From an uncultured Anaeroplasma sp. (GTDB lineage: Bacteria; Bacillota_I; Bacilli_A; Acholeplasmatales; Anaeroplasmataceae), in contig CAMEJG010000024.1 in assembly GCA_945919465.1 (NCBI GenBank), positions 1 through 32,287 on the forward strand: a DNA stretch of 32,287 nucleotides, given 5' to 3'. The notes under the pieces were generated by a model. It saw only the letters and a list, made by a program, of their open reading frames with translations, made no database searches and was not told the DNA's origin. The position numbers and the translations under genes were made by a program. Positions 23,754 through 32,236 of this stretch are shown here, in pieces (position 1 is the first letter of the stretch; every line of letters begins with the position of its first letter).

Positions 23754-26081
23754 CTATTCCTCCCTTGTTATGGATAATTCAATATCCTTATTATTTTGAT
23801 ATAAAGGATAAATATATTTTATCTTTTCTATTACCGAATCTTCTACTGCTTGAATTTGAATTTGATAATAATATTTATCTCTTCTTTTAAACATTGGTGC
23901 TTCTACAGGTCCTAAAATTAGAGATGATTTTGATACTGATAAGAGACTATCTTTAATATGGTTAGCCTCTTTTTTACATAGTTCTTTATTCTCTGATGAA
24001 ATTAATATTTCAATGATAGAAGAAAAAGGAGGCAAAAGCTGAAGCTTTCTTCTTTTTATTTCTTCATTAAAGAAACTATTATAATCATGCTTTTTAGCAC
24101 ATCTTATTACATAATGATCTGGATTATAAGTTTGAAGTATTACCTTACCATCCTTACTAGCTCTACCTGCTCTACCTGATACCTGCTCTATTAAATTAAA
24201 GGCTATCATAGTTGAATCATATTTAGGATAGTATAAGGCTAAATCTGCATTAACAATTCCTACTAAAGTTACATTTTCAAAATCTAATCCCTTTGTAAGC
24301 ATTTGAGTACCAATTAATACATCAGCTTCATGATTTTTAAAGCTTTGATATATACCCTCATAATCCTCTATTTTTTTAGTAGTATCCATATCCATTCTTA
24401 ATAATTTCGCACCAGGAATAAGCGTATTAACTGCTTCAATTATTTTTTCAGTACCACTACCAACAAATCTAATCTTATCAGAACCACACTCTTTACATCT
24501 TGATACATTTGGGGTAGTGTAGCCACAATAATGACATTTGAGACTATTAGTTGTGGCATGAAATGTCAATGAAACATCACAATGAGGACATTTTATTGTA
24601 GCTCCACAGTTTCTACACATCACGAACGATGAATAGCCTCTTCGATTAATAAATAGAATTGATTGTTCTTTTTTATTATAGGTTTTAATTAATTCCTCTT
24701 GTAGTCTTTTTGATAAAACACTTCTATTGCCACTTAATAGTTCATTTCTTAAATCTATAACCTCAATATCAGGAAGCCTTTTTCCATTACTTCTTTCTGG
24801 AAGTTCTAAAAGCTTATAATCATTATTAATTGCATAATAATAATCATTAATATTAGGGGTAGCACTACCTAATACTAATGGGCAATTATGATATTTACTA
24901 CGAAGCTTAGCTATTTCTATAGCGCTATATTTAGGGTTATTTTGCTGATAATAGCTTCCCTCATGACATTCATCAATAATAATTATTCCTAGATTATCTA
25001 TTGGGGCAAATATTGCACTTCTAGCCCCTATAACTATATTAACTTCATTATTAATAATTTTTTTCCAAGCTTCGTATTTTTCATAAATAGTCAATCTAGA
25101 ATGTAATATTGAAATATTATTTTTAAATCTTCCTTGTAAAACACTAGTTATTTGAGGAGTCAATGAGATTTCAGGCACTAGCATAATAGCTTTTTTATTA
25201 TTCTTTAAAACTTCATCTATCCATCTCATATATAATTCAGTTTTACCACTACCAGTAACTCCATGTAATAGATAAGTATTATTTGAATCATATTTCATTT
25301 CATTAAATATTTCTTTTTGTTTAAGAGTAAGATTAACTATTTTATCAGGAATATTTATTACCTCAGTTTCTTCCTTATATTCTTTTTTATATAAGGATAT
25401 TATTCCTAATTTAGATAATGTATCAACAGTAGATTTTGAAAAGCCCATATCATTTATAATGACACTTAATTCAATATCTGATTGTAATTCAATAAGAAAT
25501 TTTAATAACTCTTTACCCTTTTTACTTGATGGAGTGATAGCCTCATCTAATAAATGAAGCATTGTAATTTCCTTATCCTTATGACATTTTACCTTGGTTT
25601 CAATTATTACATTATTATTTTTTATTTCTTCAAATATTAGTTTTTGTTTATCATTATCCAAATTATCAAAAACTAATTCTTTTCTTTTTTTAAATAATTC
25701 CTTACATGCATCATTTAATAATTCAAAATTATTTAGCTTTACAATCTTTTGATATTTGATTTTTAATGCAGTCGGAATCATTGCATCAAGAGCTGTTGCG
25801 TAAAAGCTAAAATTATTTTCAGCAATATATTTTGCAAGCCCTATAAATTCCTCATTTAATACTCTTTTAATATCTATGACATCAATTATTTCCTTGATAT
25901 TATTTTTATATTCAGTAGTTTCTTTAATATTTATTACATAACCAGTTCTTTTTAATTTGCCAAAAGGAACAATTACTCTACTACCAATTAAAACAATACC
26001 ATCTAAATAAGAAGGAATAAGATAATCAAAGCTTCTATTAACTTGTTTATTTTGAATATCAATAATAATTTCAGCTATCAT
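23754..26081 (-). CDS. priA: primosomal protein N' (replication restart helicase PriA)
   Basis: 3'-5' DNA helicase that reloads the replisome at stalled forks. 775 aa. N-terminal DNA-binding domain begins IIIDIQNKQVNRSFDY; Walker A GVTGSGKTE at 274-282; Walker B IIIDECHEGSYYQ, where DECH replaces the more usual DEEH; VIGARSAIFAP; a complete zinc-binding cysteine block (CRNCGATIKCPHC ... CHYCG ... CKECG); helicase motifs GTEKIIE and QVSGRAGR. First gene after the SAM riboswitch, ribosome site AAGGAGG. Confidence 0.97.
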   Translation of the reverse strand: MIAEIIIDIQNKQVNRSFDYLIPSYLDGIVLIGSRVIVPFGKLKRTGYVINIKETTEYKNNIKEIIDVIDIKRVLNEEFIGLAKYIAENNFSFYATALDAMIPTALKIKYQKIVKLNNFELLNDACKELFKKRKELVFDNLDNDKQKLIFEEIKNNNVIIETKVKCHKDKEITMLHLLDEAITPSSKKGKELLKFLIELQSDIELSVIINDMGFSKSTVDTLSKLGIISLYKKEYKEETEVINIPDKIVNLTLKQKEIFNEMKYDSNNTYLLHGVTGSGKTELYMRWIDEVLKNNKKAIMLVPEISLTPQITSVLQGRFKNNISILHSRLTIYEKYEAWKKIINNEVNIVIGARSAIFAPIDNLGIIIIDECHEGSYYQQNNPKYSAIEIAKLRSKYHNCPLVLGSATPNINDYYYAINNDYKLLELPERSNGKRLPDIEVIDLRNELLSGNRSVLSKRLQEELIKTYNKKEQSILFINRRGYSSFVMCRNCGATIKCPHCDVSLTFHATTNSLKCHYCGYTTPNVSRCKECGSDKIRFVGSGTEKIIEAVNTLIPGAKLLRMDMDTTKKIEDYEGIYQSFKNHEADVLIGTQMLTKGLDFENVTLVGIVNADLALYYPKYDSTMIAFNLIEQVSGRAGRASKDGKVILQTYNPDHYVIRCAKKHDYNSFFNEEIKRRKLQLLPPFSSIIEILISSENKELCKKEANHIKDSLLSVSKSSLILGPVEAPMFKRRDKYYYQIQIQAVEDSVIEKIKYIYPLYQNNKDIELSITREE

Positions 26082-26095
26082 ATTTCCTCCTTACA

Positions 26096-26120
26096 AAATA
26101 AAAAGCCATCATAGATGGCT
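26096..26120 (-). terminator. regulated terminator of the SAM riboswitch
   Basis: Minus-strand stem AGCCATC/GATGGCT (26120-26114 with 26110-26104), 3-nt loop, then TTTTATTTT. The alternative antiterminator is a perfect 9-bp helix: ATAGATGGC (26145-26137), which contains the 3' side of aptamer helix P1, with GCCATCTAT (26119-26111). The two are mutually exclusive, so ligand binding should cause termination. Confidence 0.85.
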
Positions 26121-26135
26121 ATGTTATCTATATTA

Positions 26136-26217
26136 TGCCATCTATCAAGCTGTAGCACCTTACTTAAAAGGTTGCTTGGTAGTCATCGAGCTTGCCTCTC
26201 GTACCATCTTTATGACA
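26136..26217 (-). promoter_or_regulatory. SAM-I-clan riboswitch aptamer upstream of priA-metK
   Basis: The minus strand carries the S-box core GATGA-N-TACC, AGCAACC and AAGGTGCTA. Helices: P1 TGTCAT/ATGGCA (26217-26212 with 26141-26136); P2 GGTA/TACC plus CGAG/CTCG; P3 ACCTT/AAGGT (26172-26168 with 26161-26157). The P2 loop CAAG(CT) (26194-26189) is complementary to (AG)CTTG (26151-26146), the expected pseudoknot. No P4 is visible, so it may be the SAM-I/IV variant type. A terminator follows. metK is in the same operon, consistent with SAM as ligand. Confidence 0.85.
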
Positions 26218-26222
26218 CAAGT

Positions 26223-26251
26223 ATTATACTATTTAATATCATATTTTACAA
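26223..26251 (-). promoter_or_regulatory. sigma-A promoter of the priA-metK operon
   Basis: Minus-strand TTGTAA (26251-26246), 17-bp spacer, TATAAT (26228-26223). Predicted start is within a few bases of aptamer helix P1, so the transcript begins with the riboswitch. Confidence 0.85.
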
Positions 26252-26263
26252 TAGAAATTTATA

Positions 26264-27610
26264 TTAAAATAATGAAATGTTATTACTAATTTCTTCTTCC
26301 ATTAATCCTATTCTTTCAAGCGGCTTAGCTAAAGCCTTTAAAACACAGAACAATACAATTGATTGTGGTAATAAATAGAATATATTTTTAGGTAAAGATA
26401 CCATAAATAAATATATTGTGTAGGTTTCAAAAGTAAAGCCATTTAAAAATACACAACAATACCATAAGGAACCAAAAATAACATTTACAAATAGATTAAT
26501 AATAATTCTAGAATATAAACATTTAGAGAATGTTATCTTCGTTTTATAGAAGAATAATGCATATATTAATCCTGCTGCCATCGCATCAAGAGTGTAACCT
26601 GGAAAGTATATTCCTCCACCATTAATAAAGAATCCTATATTATCAGATAAAAAACCTATTAATAATCCAGCAATTGGTCCATATAGCATTGAAATTACTG
26701 CAAATACTAAATAAGTAAGACCGATTCCTAAATCACCAAAGCCTGATGGTAATCTAAATAATTTGAATGTCATCATAAGTGCGAATAATATCGCAATTGT
26801 TACAAGTGACTTAATATTTTTAAGAAATGCTTTCGAATGAATCCAATATTTTTTATGAAATGGAGTTTTAAAAATAGTCTCATTATTATAAATATTTACT
26901 ATTTCTTTTTCTTTATTTTTTAAAGAATAAATAAATAATACTATAATGTGGGCTAAAAATAAAACTATTGATGTAATAGCACCAAATAAATAATAATTTA
27001 AAGAATTATCAATAACATTTTCATTAAATGAAATATACTCTAAATCTTTAACAAATACCTTATTTAAATAAGTTATTATACGATCCTTACCATATAAAAC
27101 ATTTTGATTAGTTGTTGAATAGGAATTTTTAAAAAATCTTTGTTTAATATGAATGATATATGTATCATTTTCTTTTTCTTCAATTGAAATATTATTAACT
27201 AAATTCTTATAATCAATATCAGCTATTGTTTTTTTCTTAGTTAATTTTTTTAGATTGGGATTATTTCCAATATTTTCTTCTATTAATTTATTATATGCTC
27301 CTACACTACTATTGTAATTAGTGTAATCAAAGCTAAATTCTAAATTATTATTATTTATTATTTCTTCATTTGATGCTTCAATTTTAGAATTTGTTTCATC
27401 AAATTCTAAATAATAATCCTCAAAATAATCAAGTGTAAATAATTCATTTGGATTAAGTGAGGTTTTCATTTCTAAATCATAGGTACAAAAATAGGGATTT
27501 ATTATACCATAACAAATAAAGTATCCTATTAAAAAGCCTAGTATTGTAAATATCAATAAAGATAGCTTATAGGAATTAATTAATTTTATAAAACTTATTT
27601 TATTTTTCAT
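26264..27610 (-). CDS. folT: folate-type ECF transporter S component (FolT) with N-terminal extracytoplasmic domain
   Basis: 448 aa. Residues about 255-435 are a six-helix ECF substrate-binding component with the folate-family pattern: RLPSGFGDLGIGLTYLVFAV, YGPIAGLLIGFLSDNIGFF and YFPGYTLDAMAAGLIYALFFY. Usual FolT proteins are about 170-200 aa. The extra N-terminus has one helix (about 17-37), an outside domain rich in N, E, Y and K (about 40-205) and a second helix (about 208-230). A tetrahydrofolate riboswitch precedes it, which supports folate as substrate. Start has GGAGG. The energising EcfA/EcfT proteins must be encoded elsewhere. Confidence 0.85.
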   Translation of the reverse strand: MKNKISFIKLINSYKLSLLIFTILGFLIGYFICYGIINPYFCTYDLEMKTSLNPNELFTLDYFEDYYLEFDETNSKIEASNEEIINNNNLEFSFDYTNYNSSVGAYNKLIEENIGNNPNLKKLTKKKTIADIDYKNLVNNISIEEKENDTYIIHIKQRFFKNSYSTTNQNVLYGKDRIITYLNKVFVKDLEYISFNENVIDNSLNYYLFGAITSIVLFLAHIIVLFIYSLKNKEKEIVNIYNNETIFKTPFHKKYWIHSKAFLKNIKSLVTIAILFALMMTFKLFRLPSGFGDLGIGLTYLVFAVISMLYGPIAGLLIGFLSDNIGFFINGGGIYFPGYTLDAMAAGLIYALFFYKTKITFSKCLYSRIIINLFVNVIFGSLWYCCVFLNGFTFETYTIYLFMVSLPKNIFYLLPQSIVLFCVLKALAKPLERIGLMEEEISNNISLF

Positions 27611-27640
27611 TTGGCCTCCAAAAGAGTGCCACTATAATTA

Positions 27641-27736
27641 ATATAGCGGACGCGCAAAACCACCGCCACTAATGTGTTCGTCTATTCCCAACTTCCCATG
27701 GAATAGCACTTAACGCGATTTTACTACTCTATATTT
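27641..27736 (-). promoter_or_regulatory. tetrahydrofolate (THF) riboswitch upstream of folT
   Basis: The minus strand contains the conserved blocks in order: AGAGTAG, CGCGTTAAGTG (about 27717-27707), a 7-bp hairpin CTATTCC/GGAATAG with GGGAAGTTG inside, ACGAA, GGCGGTGG and GTCCGCTATA. Outer helix P1 is ATATAG (27734-27729) with CTATAT (27646-27641). This is the RNA that senses reduced folates, usually ahead of folT or folE. The ribosome site GGAGG follows within 30 nt, so control may be translational. No good promoter fits between it and the preceding terminator; a TATAAT lies at about 27744-27749 without a -35. Confidence 0.9.
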
Positions 27737-27763
27737 TATTATTATATTTTTTAAAAGAATTAA

Positions 27764-27786
27764 GGGCACATCCATAGGATGTACCC
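27764..27786 (-). terminator. hairpin terminator after the split pfl genes
   Basis: Minus-strand stem GGGTACATCC/GGATGTGCCC (27786-27777 with 27773-27764), one T-G pair, 3-nt loop, followed by TTAATTCTTTT. The T-run is broken, so some readthrough into folT is possible. Confidence 0.7.
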
Positions 27787-27796
27787 AAAATATTAA

Positions 27797-28030
27797 TTAC
27801 ATTGATTCATGAATTGTACGACTAATAACATCATCCTGTTGTTCCTTAGTTAGCTTAATGAAATTTACAGCGTAACCAGAAACACGAATTGTTAATTGAG
27901 GGTACTTTTCTGGATGTGCTTGAGCATCTAGTAATGTTTCTCTATTAAAAACATTAACATTTAAATGATAACCACCATCATTTACATATGTATCAAGCAT
28001 TTGAACTAAATTATCTACTCTTTGTGACAT
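27797..28030 (-). CDS. stand-alone glycyl-radical domain of pyruvate formate-lyase
   Basis: 77 aa, corresponding to the C-terminal segment of Pfl[13 protein letters not shown], then [23 protein letters not shown] and the radical motif RVSGYAVNF with G52 as the radical glycine. It ends ISRTIHESM like full-length PFL. It is separated from the catalytic gene by a stop codon and 24 nt and has its own ribosome site AGGAGG and ATG, so it is a separate polypeptide. It resembles GrcA/YfiD spare parts, but here the main PFL lacks its own radical domain, so this subunit must complete the enzyme. Confidence 0.92.
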   Translation of the reverse strand: MSQRVDNLVQMLDTYVNDGGYHLNVNVFNRETLLDAQAHPEKYPQLTIRVSGYAVNFIKLTKEQQDDVISRTIHESM

Positions 28031-28054
28031 AATATTAATCCTCCTAAATTTATA

Positions 28055-30085
28055 TTAGTCTTCATCCTTACCTAAGGATTGAGGTGTAATAGAGAATGTA
28101 TTAGAAATACCATCTCTTGAATATTCATATGGAAGCTTAGCTACAGATTCTAGTGAAGCTAGAGCACCATGAGAATCACGACCATGCATTGGGTTAGCAC
28201 CTGGAGCTAGTGGCTCACCTGCCTTACGTCCATCTGGTGTATTACCTGTTTTCTTACCATATACTACATTAGAAGTTATAGTAAGAATTGACATTGTAGG
28301 AACTGATTCACGATATGTATAATGTTTCTTAATCATATTCATAAATGTCTTAACAAGCCATACTGCAATTTCATCAGCACGATCATCATTATTACCATAT
28401 TTAGGATAATCTCCTTCTGTAACGAAATCAACAATTAAGCCTTCTTCATCACGAACTGGAGTAACCTTAGCATACTTAATAGCAGATAATGAATCTACTG
28501 CACAAGATAATCCTGCAACACCTGTTGCGAAGAAACGACCAACCTTTGAATCATGTAAAGCCATTTCTAATGCTTCATATGAATATTTATCATGCATATA
28601 ATGAATTAAATTTAAAGTGTTAACATAAACACCAGCTAACCATTCCATCATAGCCTCATACTTATGCTTTACATCCTCATAGCATAAAGGTTCATTTCCT
28701 AAGATAGGCATGAATTCAGGACCAACTTGCATTGCCTTTCCAGTGACCTTATCCTTCATTAATTCGTCCTTACCACCGTTCATAGCGTATAATAAACACT
28801 TAGCTAGGTTAGCACGAGCACCGAAGAATTGCATATCTTTACCAACTCTCATTGAAGATACACAGCATGCAATACAGTAATCATCACCCATTTCTGGACG
28901 CATTAATTCATCTGATTCATATTGAATTGATGAAGTACGGATTGATAAATCAGCACAGAATTGCTTAAATGCAAGAGGTAATCTCTTACTCCATAATACA
29001 GTTAAATTTGGCTCTGGAGCAGGTCCAAGATTATCTAATGTATGTAATACACGGAATGAGTTCTTTGTAACTAAGGTACGACCATCAGAGCCCATACCAC
29101 CAATTGATTCAGTAACCCAAGTTGGATCTCCTGAGAATAATTGATTATATGATTCAATACGAGCGAAACGTACAATACGTAGCTTCATAATGAAATGATC
29201 CATAAGCTCTTGAGCTTCAGATTCAGTTAAGATACCCTTTGCAAGGTCTCTTTCAATATAAATATCTAGGAATGTAGAGTTACGTCCAATTGACATTGCA
29301 GCACCATTTTGATCCTTAACTGCAGCTAAATATCCAAAATATAATGCTTGAATAGCTTCTTGAGCAGTACAAGCTGGCTTTGTAATATCACAGCCATAGC
29401 TCTTAGCCATTTCAGCTAAAGCTTTTAATGCCTTAATTTGTTCTGCAATTTCTTCTCTATCTCTAACACGATCAGGAGTCATTTCACCATCAATTAATGA
29501 CTTATCTAATTCCTTATGCTTAATTAAATAATCAGTACCATATAGTGCTACTCTACGGTAATCACCAACAATACGTCCACGTCCATATGTATCAGGTAAA
29601 CCTGTTAAAATATGAGCAGAACGGCAAGCACGCATTTCAGGAGTATATGCATCAAATACACCATCATTATGTGTCTTACGATACTTTGTAAAAATTGTAT
29701 GAATCTCAGGGTCTACAGTATAACCATATTGAGCAGCAGCTTGTTCAGCCATTTTAATACCACCAAATGGCATTAAAGCTCTCTTTAATGGCTTATCAGT
29801 TTGTAAACCAACAATCTTTTCTAAATTCTTATCTAAATATCCAGGTGCATGAGATGTAATTTGTGAAACAATCTTTGTATCACATTCTAAAACACCACCA
29901 TTAGCACGCTCTTGAGCACAGTAATCTAATACAATTGCCCATAATTTTTTTGTTGCCTCTGTTGCAGGAGCTAAGAAGCTACCATCTCCTTCATATGGAG
30001 TATAGTTCTTTTGAATGAAGTCACGGACATTTACTTCGTCACTAGACCACTTGCCAGGTACAAAACCTTCCCATCCTTTGTACAT
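28055..30085 (-). CDS. pflB: pyruvate formate-lyase catalytic subunit lacking the glycyl-radical domain
   Basis: Converts pyruvate and CoA to acetyl-CoA and formate in anaerobic metabolism. 676 aa; normal PflB is about 750. Conserved blocks [18 protein letters not shown], the catalytic cysteine pair C407-C408 ([24 protein letters not shown]), and [18 protein letters not shown] are intact. It stops after [16 protein letters not shown], at the linker before the radical segment, which is encoded by the next gene. No conserved residue is lost at the break. Own promoter upstream. Activated by PflA at 30546. Confidence 0.95.
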   Translation of the reverse strand: MYKGWEGFVPGKWSSDEVNVRDFIQKNYTPYEGDGSFLAPATEATKKLWAIVLDYCAQERANGGVLECDTKIVSQITSHAPGYLDKNLEKIVGLQTDKPLKRALMPFGGIKMAEQAAAQYGYTVDPEIHTIFTKYRKTHNDGVFDAYTPEMRACRSAHILTGLPDTYGRGRIVGDYRRVALYGTDYLIKHKELDKSLIDGEMTPDRVRDREEIAEQIKALKALAEMAKSYGCDITKPACTAQEAIQALYFGYLAAVKDQNGAAMSIGRNSTFLDIYIERDLAKGILTESEAQELMDHFIMKLRIVRFARIESYNQLFSGDPTWVTESIGGMGSDGRTLVTKNSFRVLHTLDNLGPAPEPNLTVLWSKRLPLAFKQFCADLSIRTSSIQYESDELMRPEMGDDYCIACCVSSMRVGKDMQFFGARANLAKCLLYAMNGGKDELMKDKVTGKAMQVGPEFMPILGNEPLCYEDVKHKYEAMMEWLAGVYVNTLNLIHYMHDKYSYEALEMALHDSKVGRFFATGVAGLSCAVDSLSAIKYAKVTPVRDEEGLIVDFVTEGDYPKYGNNDDRADEIAVWLVKTFMNMIKKHYTYRESVPTMSILTITSNVVYGKKTGNTPDGRKAGEPLAPGANPMHGRDSHGALASLESVAKLPYEYSRDGISNTFSITPQSLGKDED

Positions 30086-30130
30086 AATACTTTTCCTCTT
30101 TCTATATACATTTTATTAATAAATTTAATA

Positions 30131-30147
30131 TAATCATAAAATGATTA
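30131..30147 (-). repeat. inverted repeat in the pfl leader
   Basis: TAATCAT / ATGATTA, 7-bp arms with a 3-nt centre, between the promoter and the pfl start. It could be an operator or a small hairpin; no Rex or FNR consensus is matched. Confidence 0.4.
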
Positions 30148-30168
30148 ATACTAAACATACCGTTTGCT

Positions 30169-30197
30169 ATTATACACTAGTATAAATTAATTTTCAA
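30169..30197 (-). promoter_or_regulatory. sigma-A promoter of the pfl genes
   Basis: Minus-strand TTGAAA (30197-30192), 17-bp spacer, TATAAT (30174-30169), leader of about 75 nt. Confidence 0.8.
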
Positions 30198-30212
30198 TAT
30201 AATTTTATTATC

Positions 30213-30235
30213 TTATTAAGAATAATTCTTAATAA
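30213..30235 (-). repeat. A+T-only hairpin directly after the thioredoxin-like gene
   Basis: Perfect 10-bp arms TTATTAAGAA/TTCTTAATAA with a 3-nt loop, adjoining the stop codon. No T-run follows; a weak terminator or 3'-end stabiliser. Confidence 0.45.
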
Positions 30236-30556
30236 CTAAATGTTTTTAATTTCATTAATTTTAGAATCAAGCCATAATTCTAAAATTTCTTCAGGTTGAA
30301 ACCCTTTGCACCTTGCATATACCTCTTCATCCTTCATAACAAGGATTGTAGGAACTCCTCTAATTTCAAATTTTTCAATCAAATCCATGGTGTCTTCAGA
30401 AGCCTCAATATGATGTAATACCGCATCAGTTCTATCCTTCATTAATGAATGAAGAATAGGCATTAATGATAGACAATTAGCACAAGATTCACCTGAAACC
30501 TCAATTACAGTTATACCCTTTAAATATTCTTTATAATTTTTTGAATTAAGCAACAT
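30236..30556 (-). CDS. thioredoxin-like protein
   Basis: 106 aa thioredoxin fold. Redox motif C25-A-N-C28 (SGESCANCLSLMP) instead of the classical CGPC, and cis-proline P71 in RGVPTILV. No signal peptide, so cytoplasmic thiol-disulfide exchange. It overlaps the end of pflA by 11 nt with ribosome site AGGAGTGA inside pflA, so it is coupled to it. A role in keeping PFL or its activase reduced is a guess from location. Confidence 0.88.
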   Translation of the reverse strand: MLLNSKNYKEYLKGITVIEVSGESCANCLSLMPILHSLMKDRTDAVLHHIEASEDTMDLIEKFEIRGVPTILVMKDEEVYARCKGFQPEEILELWLDSKINEIKNI

Positions 30557-31286
30557 CTTTAATCACTCCTAATAAATATTTTGCATGTCTTACCTCTTCT
30601 TTAGTAGGAGCCTCTACTCCCTCTAAACGATAAGGTATACCTAAATTCTTATATTTAACAATTCCCATTGTATGATATGGTAATACTTCTATCTTTTCAA
30701 CAGTATTTAAAGTATCAATAAAGGCCTTTGTCTCTTTTAAATATTCATCATTTAATGTAATAGTTGGGACTAATACATGCCTAATCCACATCTTTTTATT
30801 ATTATCTGATAAATATTTAGCAAATGCTAATACATTAGTATTAGGATATCCTGTAAGCTTGATATGCTCATCATTATTAATATGCTTTATATCTAATAAG
30901 AATAAATCTACATATTTAATAAGCTCATCAAATTTAGCTAATACTTGAGGATCATTTCTATCAAAGGTAATACCAGAAGTATCACAAGCAGTATGAATTT
31001 TCTTTTCCTTTAGTTTTTTAAATAACTCGGTAACAAAATCAATTTGCATTAGAGGCTCACCACCTGTAACAGTGACTCCCCCACCTGTTGCGAAATAACC
31101 TTTATATTTTAAAGCCTCATTAACAATTTGATCTACATCATATTCTAAGGCATTTTGGCTAGTCCAGGTATCAGGATTATGACAATATAAACATCTTAAT
31201 GGGCATCCTTTTACAAATATAACATAACGGATTCCTGGTCCATCAACCGTACCACCGGCAAAAAATGAATGAATCTTTCCAATCAT
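30546..31286 (-). CDS. pflA: pyruvate formate-lyase-activating enzyme (radical SAM)
   Basis: Uses SAM and a 4Fe-4S cluster to place the glycyl radical on PFL. 246 aa. Cluster motif CPLRCLYC near residue 28, followed by HNPDTW; SAM-binding TGGGVTVTGGEPL near 67; LLDIKH, and C-terminal VLPYHTMGIVKYKNLG, all typical of PflA. The ATG at 31286 follows the ribosome site GGAGGA and begins MIGKIHSFFAGGTVDGPG like the family; a TTG eight codons upstream is rejected. It starts 2 nt after the nrnA stop. Its substrate here must be the separate 77-aa radical subunit. Confidence 0.96.
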   Translation of the reverse strand: MIGKIHSFFAGGTVDGPGIRYVIFVKGCPLRCLYCHNPDTWTSQNALEYDVDQIVNEALKYKGYFATGGGVTVTGGEPLMQIDFVTELFKKLKEKKIHTACDTSGITFDRNDPQVLAKFDELIKYVDLFLLDIKHINNDEHIKLTGYPNTNVLAFAKYLSDNNKKMWIRHVLVPTITLNDEYLKETKAFIDTLNTVEKIEVLPYHTMGIVKYKNLGIPYRLEGVEAPTKEEVRHAKYLLGVIKDVA

Positions 31287-31288
31287 TA

Positions 31289-32227
31289 TTATTCCTCCAA
31301 AAGCTTGCAAAAATCTTTTAATACTAAATCAATAGTAGGAAGTGAATCAATAGTAGCACCACATGCTAAAGGGTGTCCGCCACCACCATATTTTTTGGCA
31401 ATATCAACTATTTCCTTATTTCTACTTCTAAATTCTCCAATATAAGCATTTTTGTTAATATCAAAGGTAAAATTACACCATATCTCAATTTCCTTTATTC
31501 CTGCCATAACTGATAGCATACCTCTTGAAATATCATTAAATTCCTTAATATTAAACTTTTCAAATACTTCATGCTCATTTATTAAATAAGCGACTTTACC
31601 AATAACCTTAAACTGATTTGAAAAATAATTCTTTATTTTTCTATCATTTAAGGTTTCTACATTAATATTATCATAAATAAATTTAGGATTCGCTCCATTT
31701 TTTACCAAAATAGATGCCGCTAAAAAGGTATTTTCTAATTTTTCTCCAAATTGGAATCTACCACTATCAGTCACAATTCCACCATATAATGGTGTTGCTG
31801 CAGCACTAGGTATATTATAACCATTTTTATAGAATAAATGCGTTATATATTCACTACATGCAACACAACTAGTATCTACTAAATAATTATCTGTTATATC
31901 ACAGCTATTTTTGTGATGGTCTATAACAATAACCTCACTTGCTAATTTATATCTATCATCACTAACCATATTCATTACCGCAACATCACAAATAATAGAA
32001 AGTGCATTTTTATAAACCTCATCAGAAATAGTATCCATATTTCCAATAAATGAATATTTATTAGAAATATCTCCTACTACGTACACATTTTTATTATTAA
32101 AATTACTCTTAATTAACTCCTTAAGTCCAATTTGACTTCCCAAGGCATCTAAATCAGGTCTTGAATGTCTATGAATAATTATTGTATTATATTTATTTAT
32201 TTTTTCAAATAATTCAAATTCTTGCAT
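31289..32227 (-). CDS. nrnA: bifunctional oligoribonuclease / PAP phosphatase NrnA-like (DHH-DHHA1)
   Basis: Degrades nanoRNA or linear dinucleotides such as pApA and may hydrolyse 3'-phosphoadenosine-5'-phosphate. 312 aa, typical. DHH domain motifs: HRHSRPDLDALGSQ, ICDVAV, VIDHHKNS and TDSGRFQF; DHHA1 C-terminal motif GGGGHPLACGA. The start MQEFELFEKINKYNTIIIHRH agrees with the family, but no Shine-Dalgarno lies close to the ATG; AGAGGG is 33 nt upstream, separated by a hairpin. First gene of the nrnA-pflA-trx unit. Confidence 0.93.
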   Translation of the reverse strand: MQEFELFEKINKYNTIIIHRHSRPDLDALGSQIGLKELIKSNFNNKNVYVVGDISNKYSFIGNMDTISDEVYKNALSIICDVAVMNMVSDDRYKLASEVIVIDHHKNSCDITDNYLVDTSCVACSEYITHLFYKNGYNIPSAAATPLYGGIVTDSGRFQFGEKLENTFLAASILVKNGANPKFIYDNINVETLNDRKIKNYFSNQFKVIGKVAYLINEHEVFEKFNIKEFNDISRGMLSVMAGIKEIEIWCNFTFDINKNAYIGEFRSRNKEIVDIAKKYGGGGHPLACGATIDSLPTIDLVLKDFCKLLEE

Positions 32228-32236
32228 ATTTTCACA

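Noticed and set aside
27797-28085. Split PFL as a simple frameshift or sequencing error
   Set aside because: The gap holds a stop codon, AGGAGG and a well-spaced ATG, and no conserved PFL residue is missing on either side, so two designed genes fit better.
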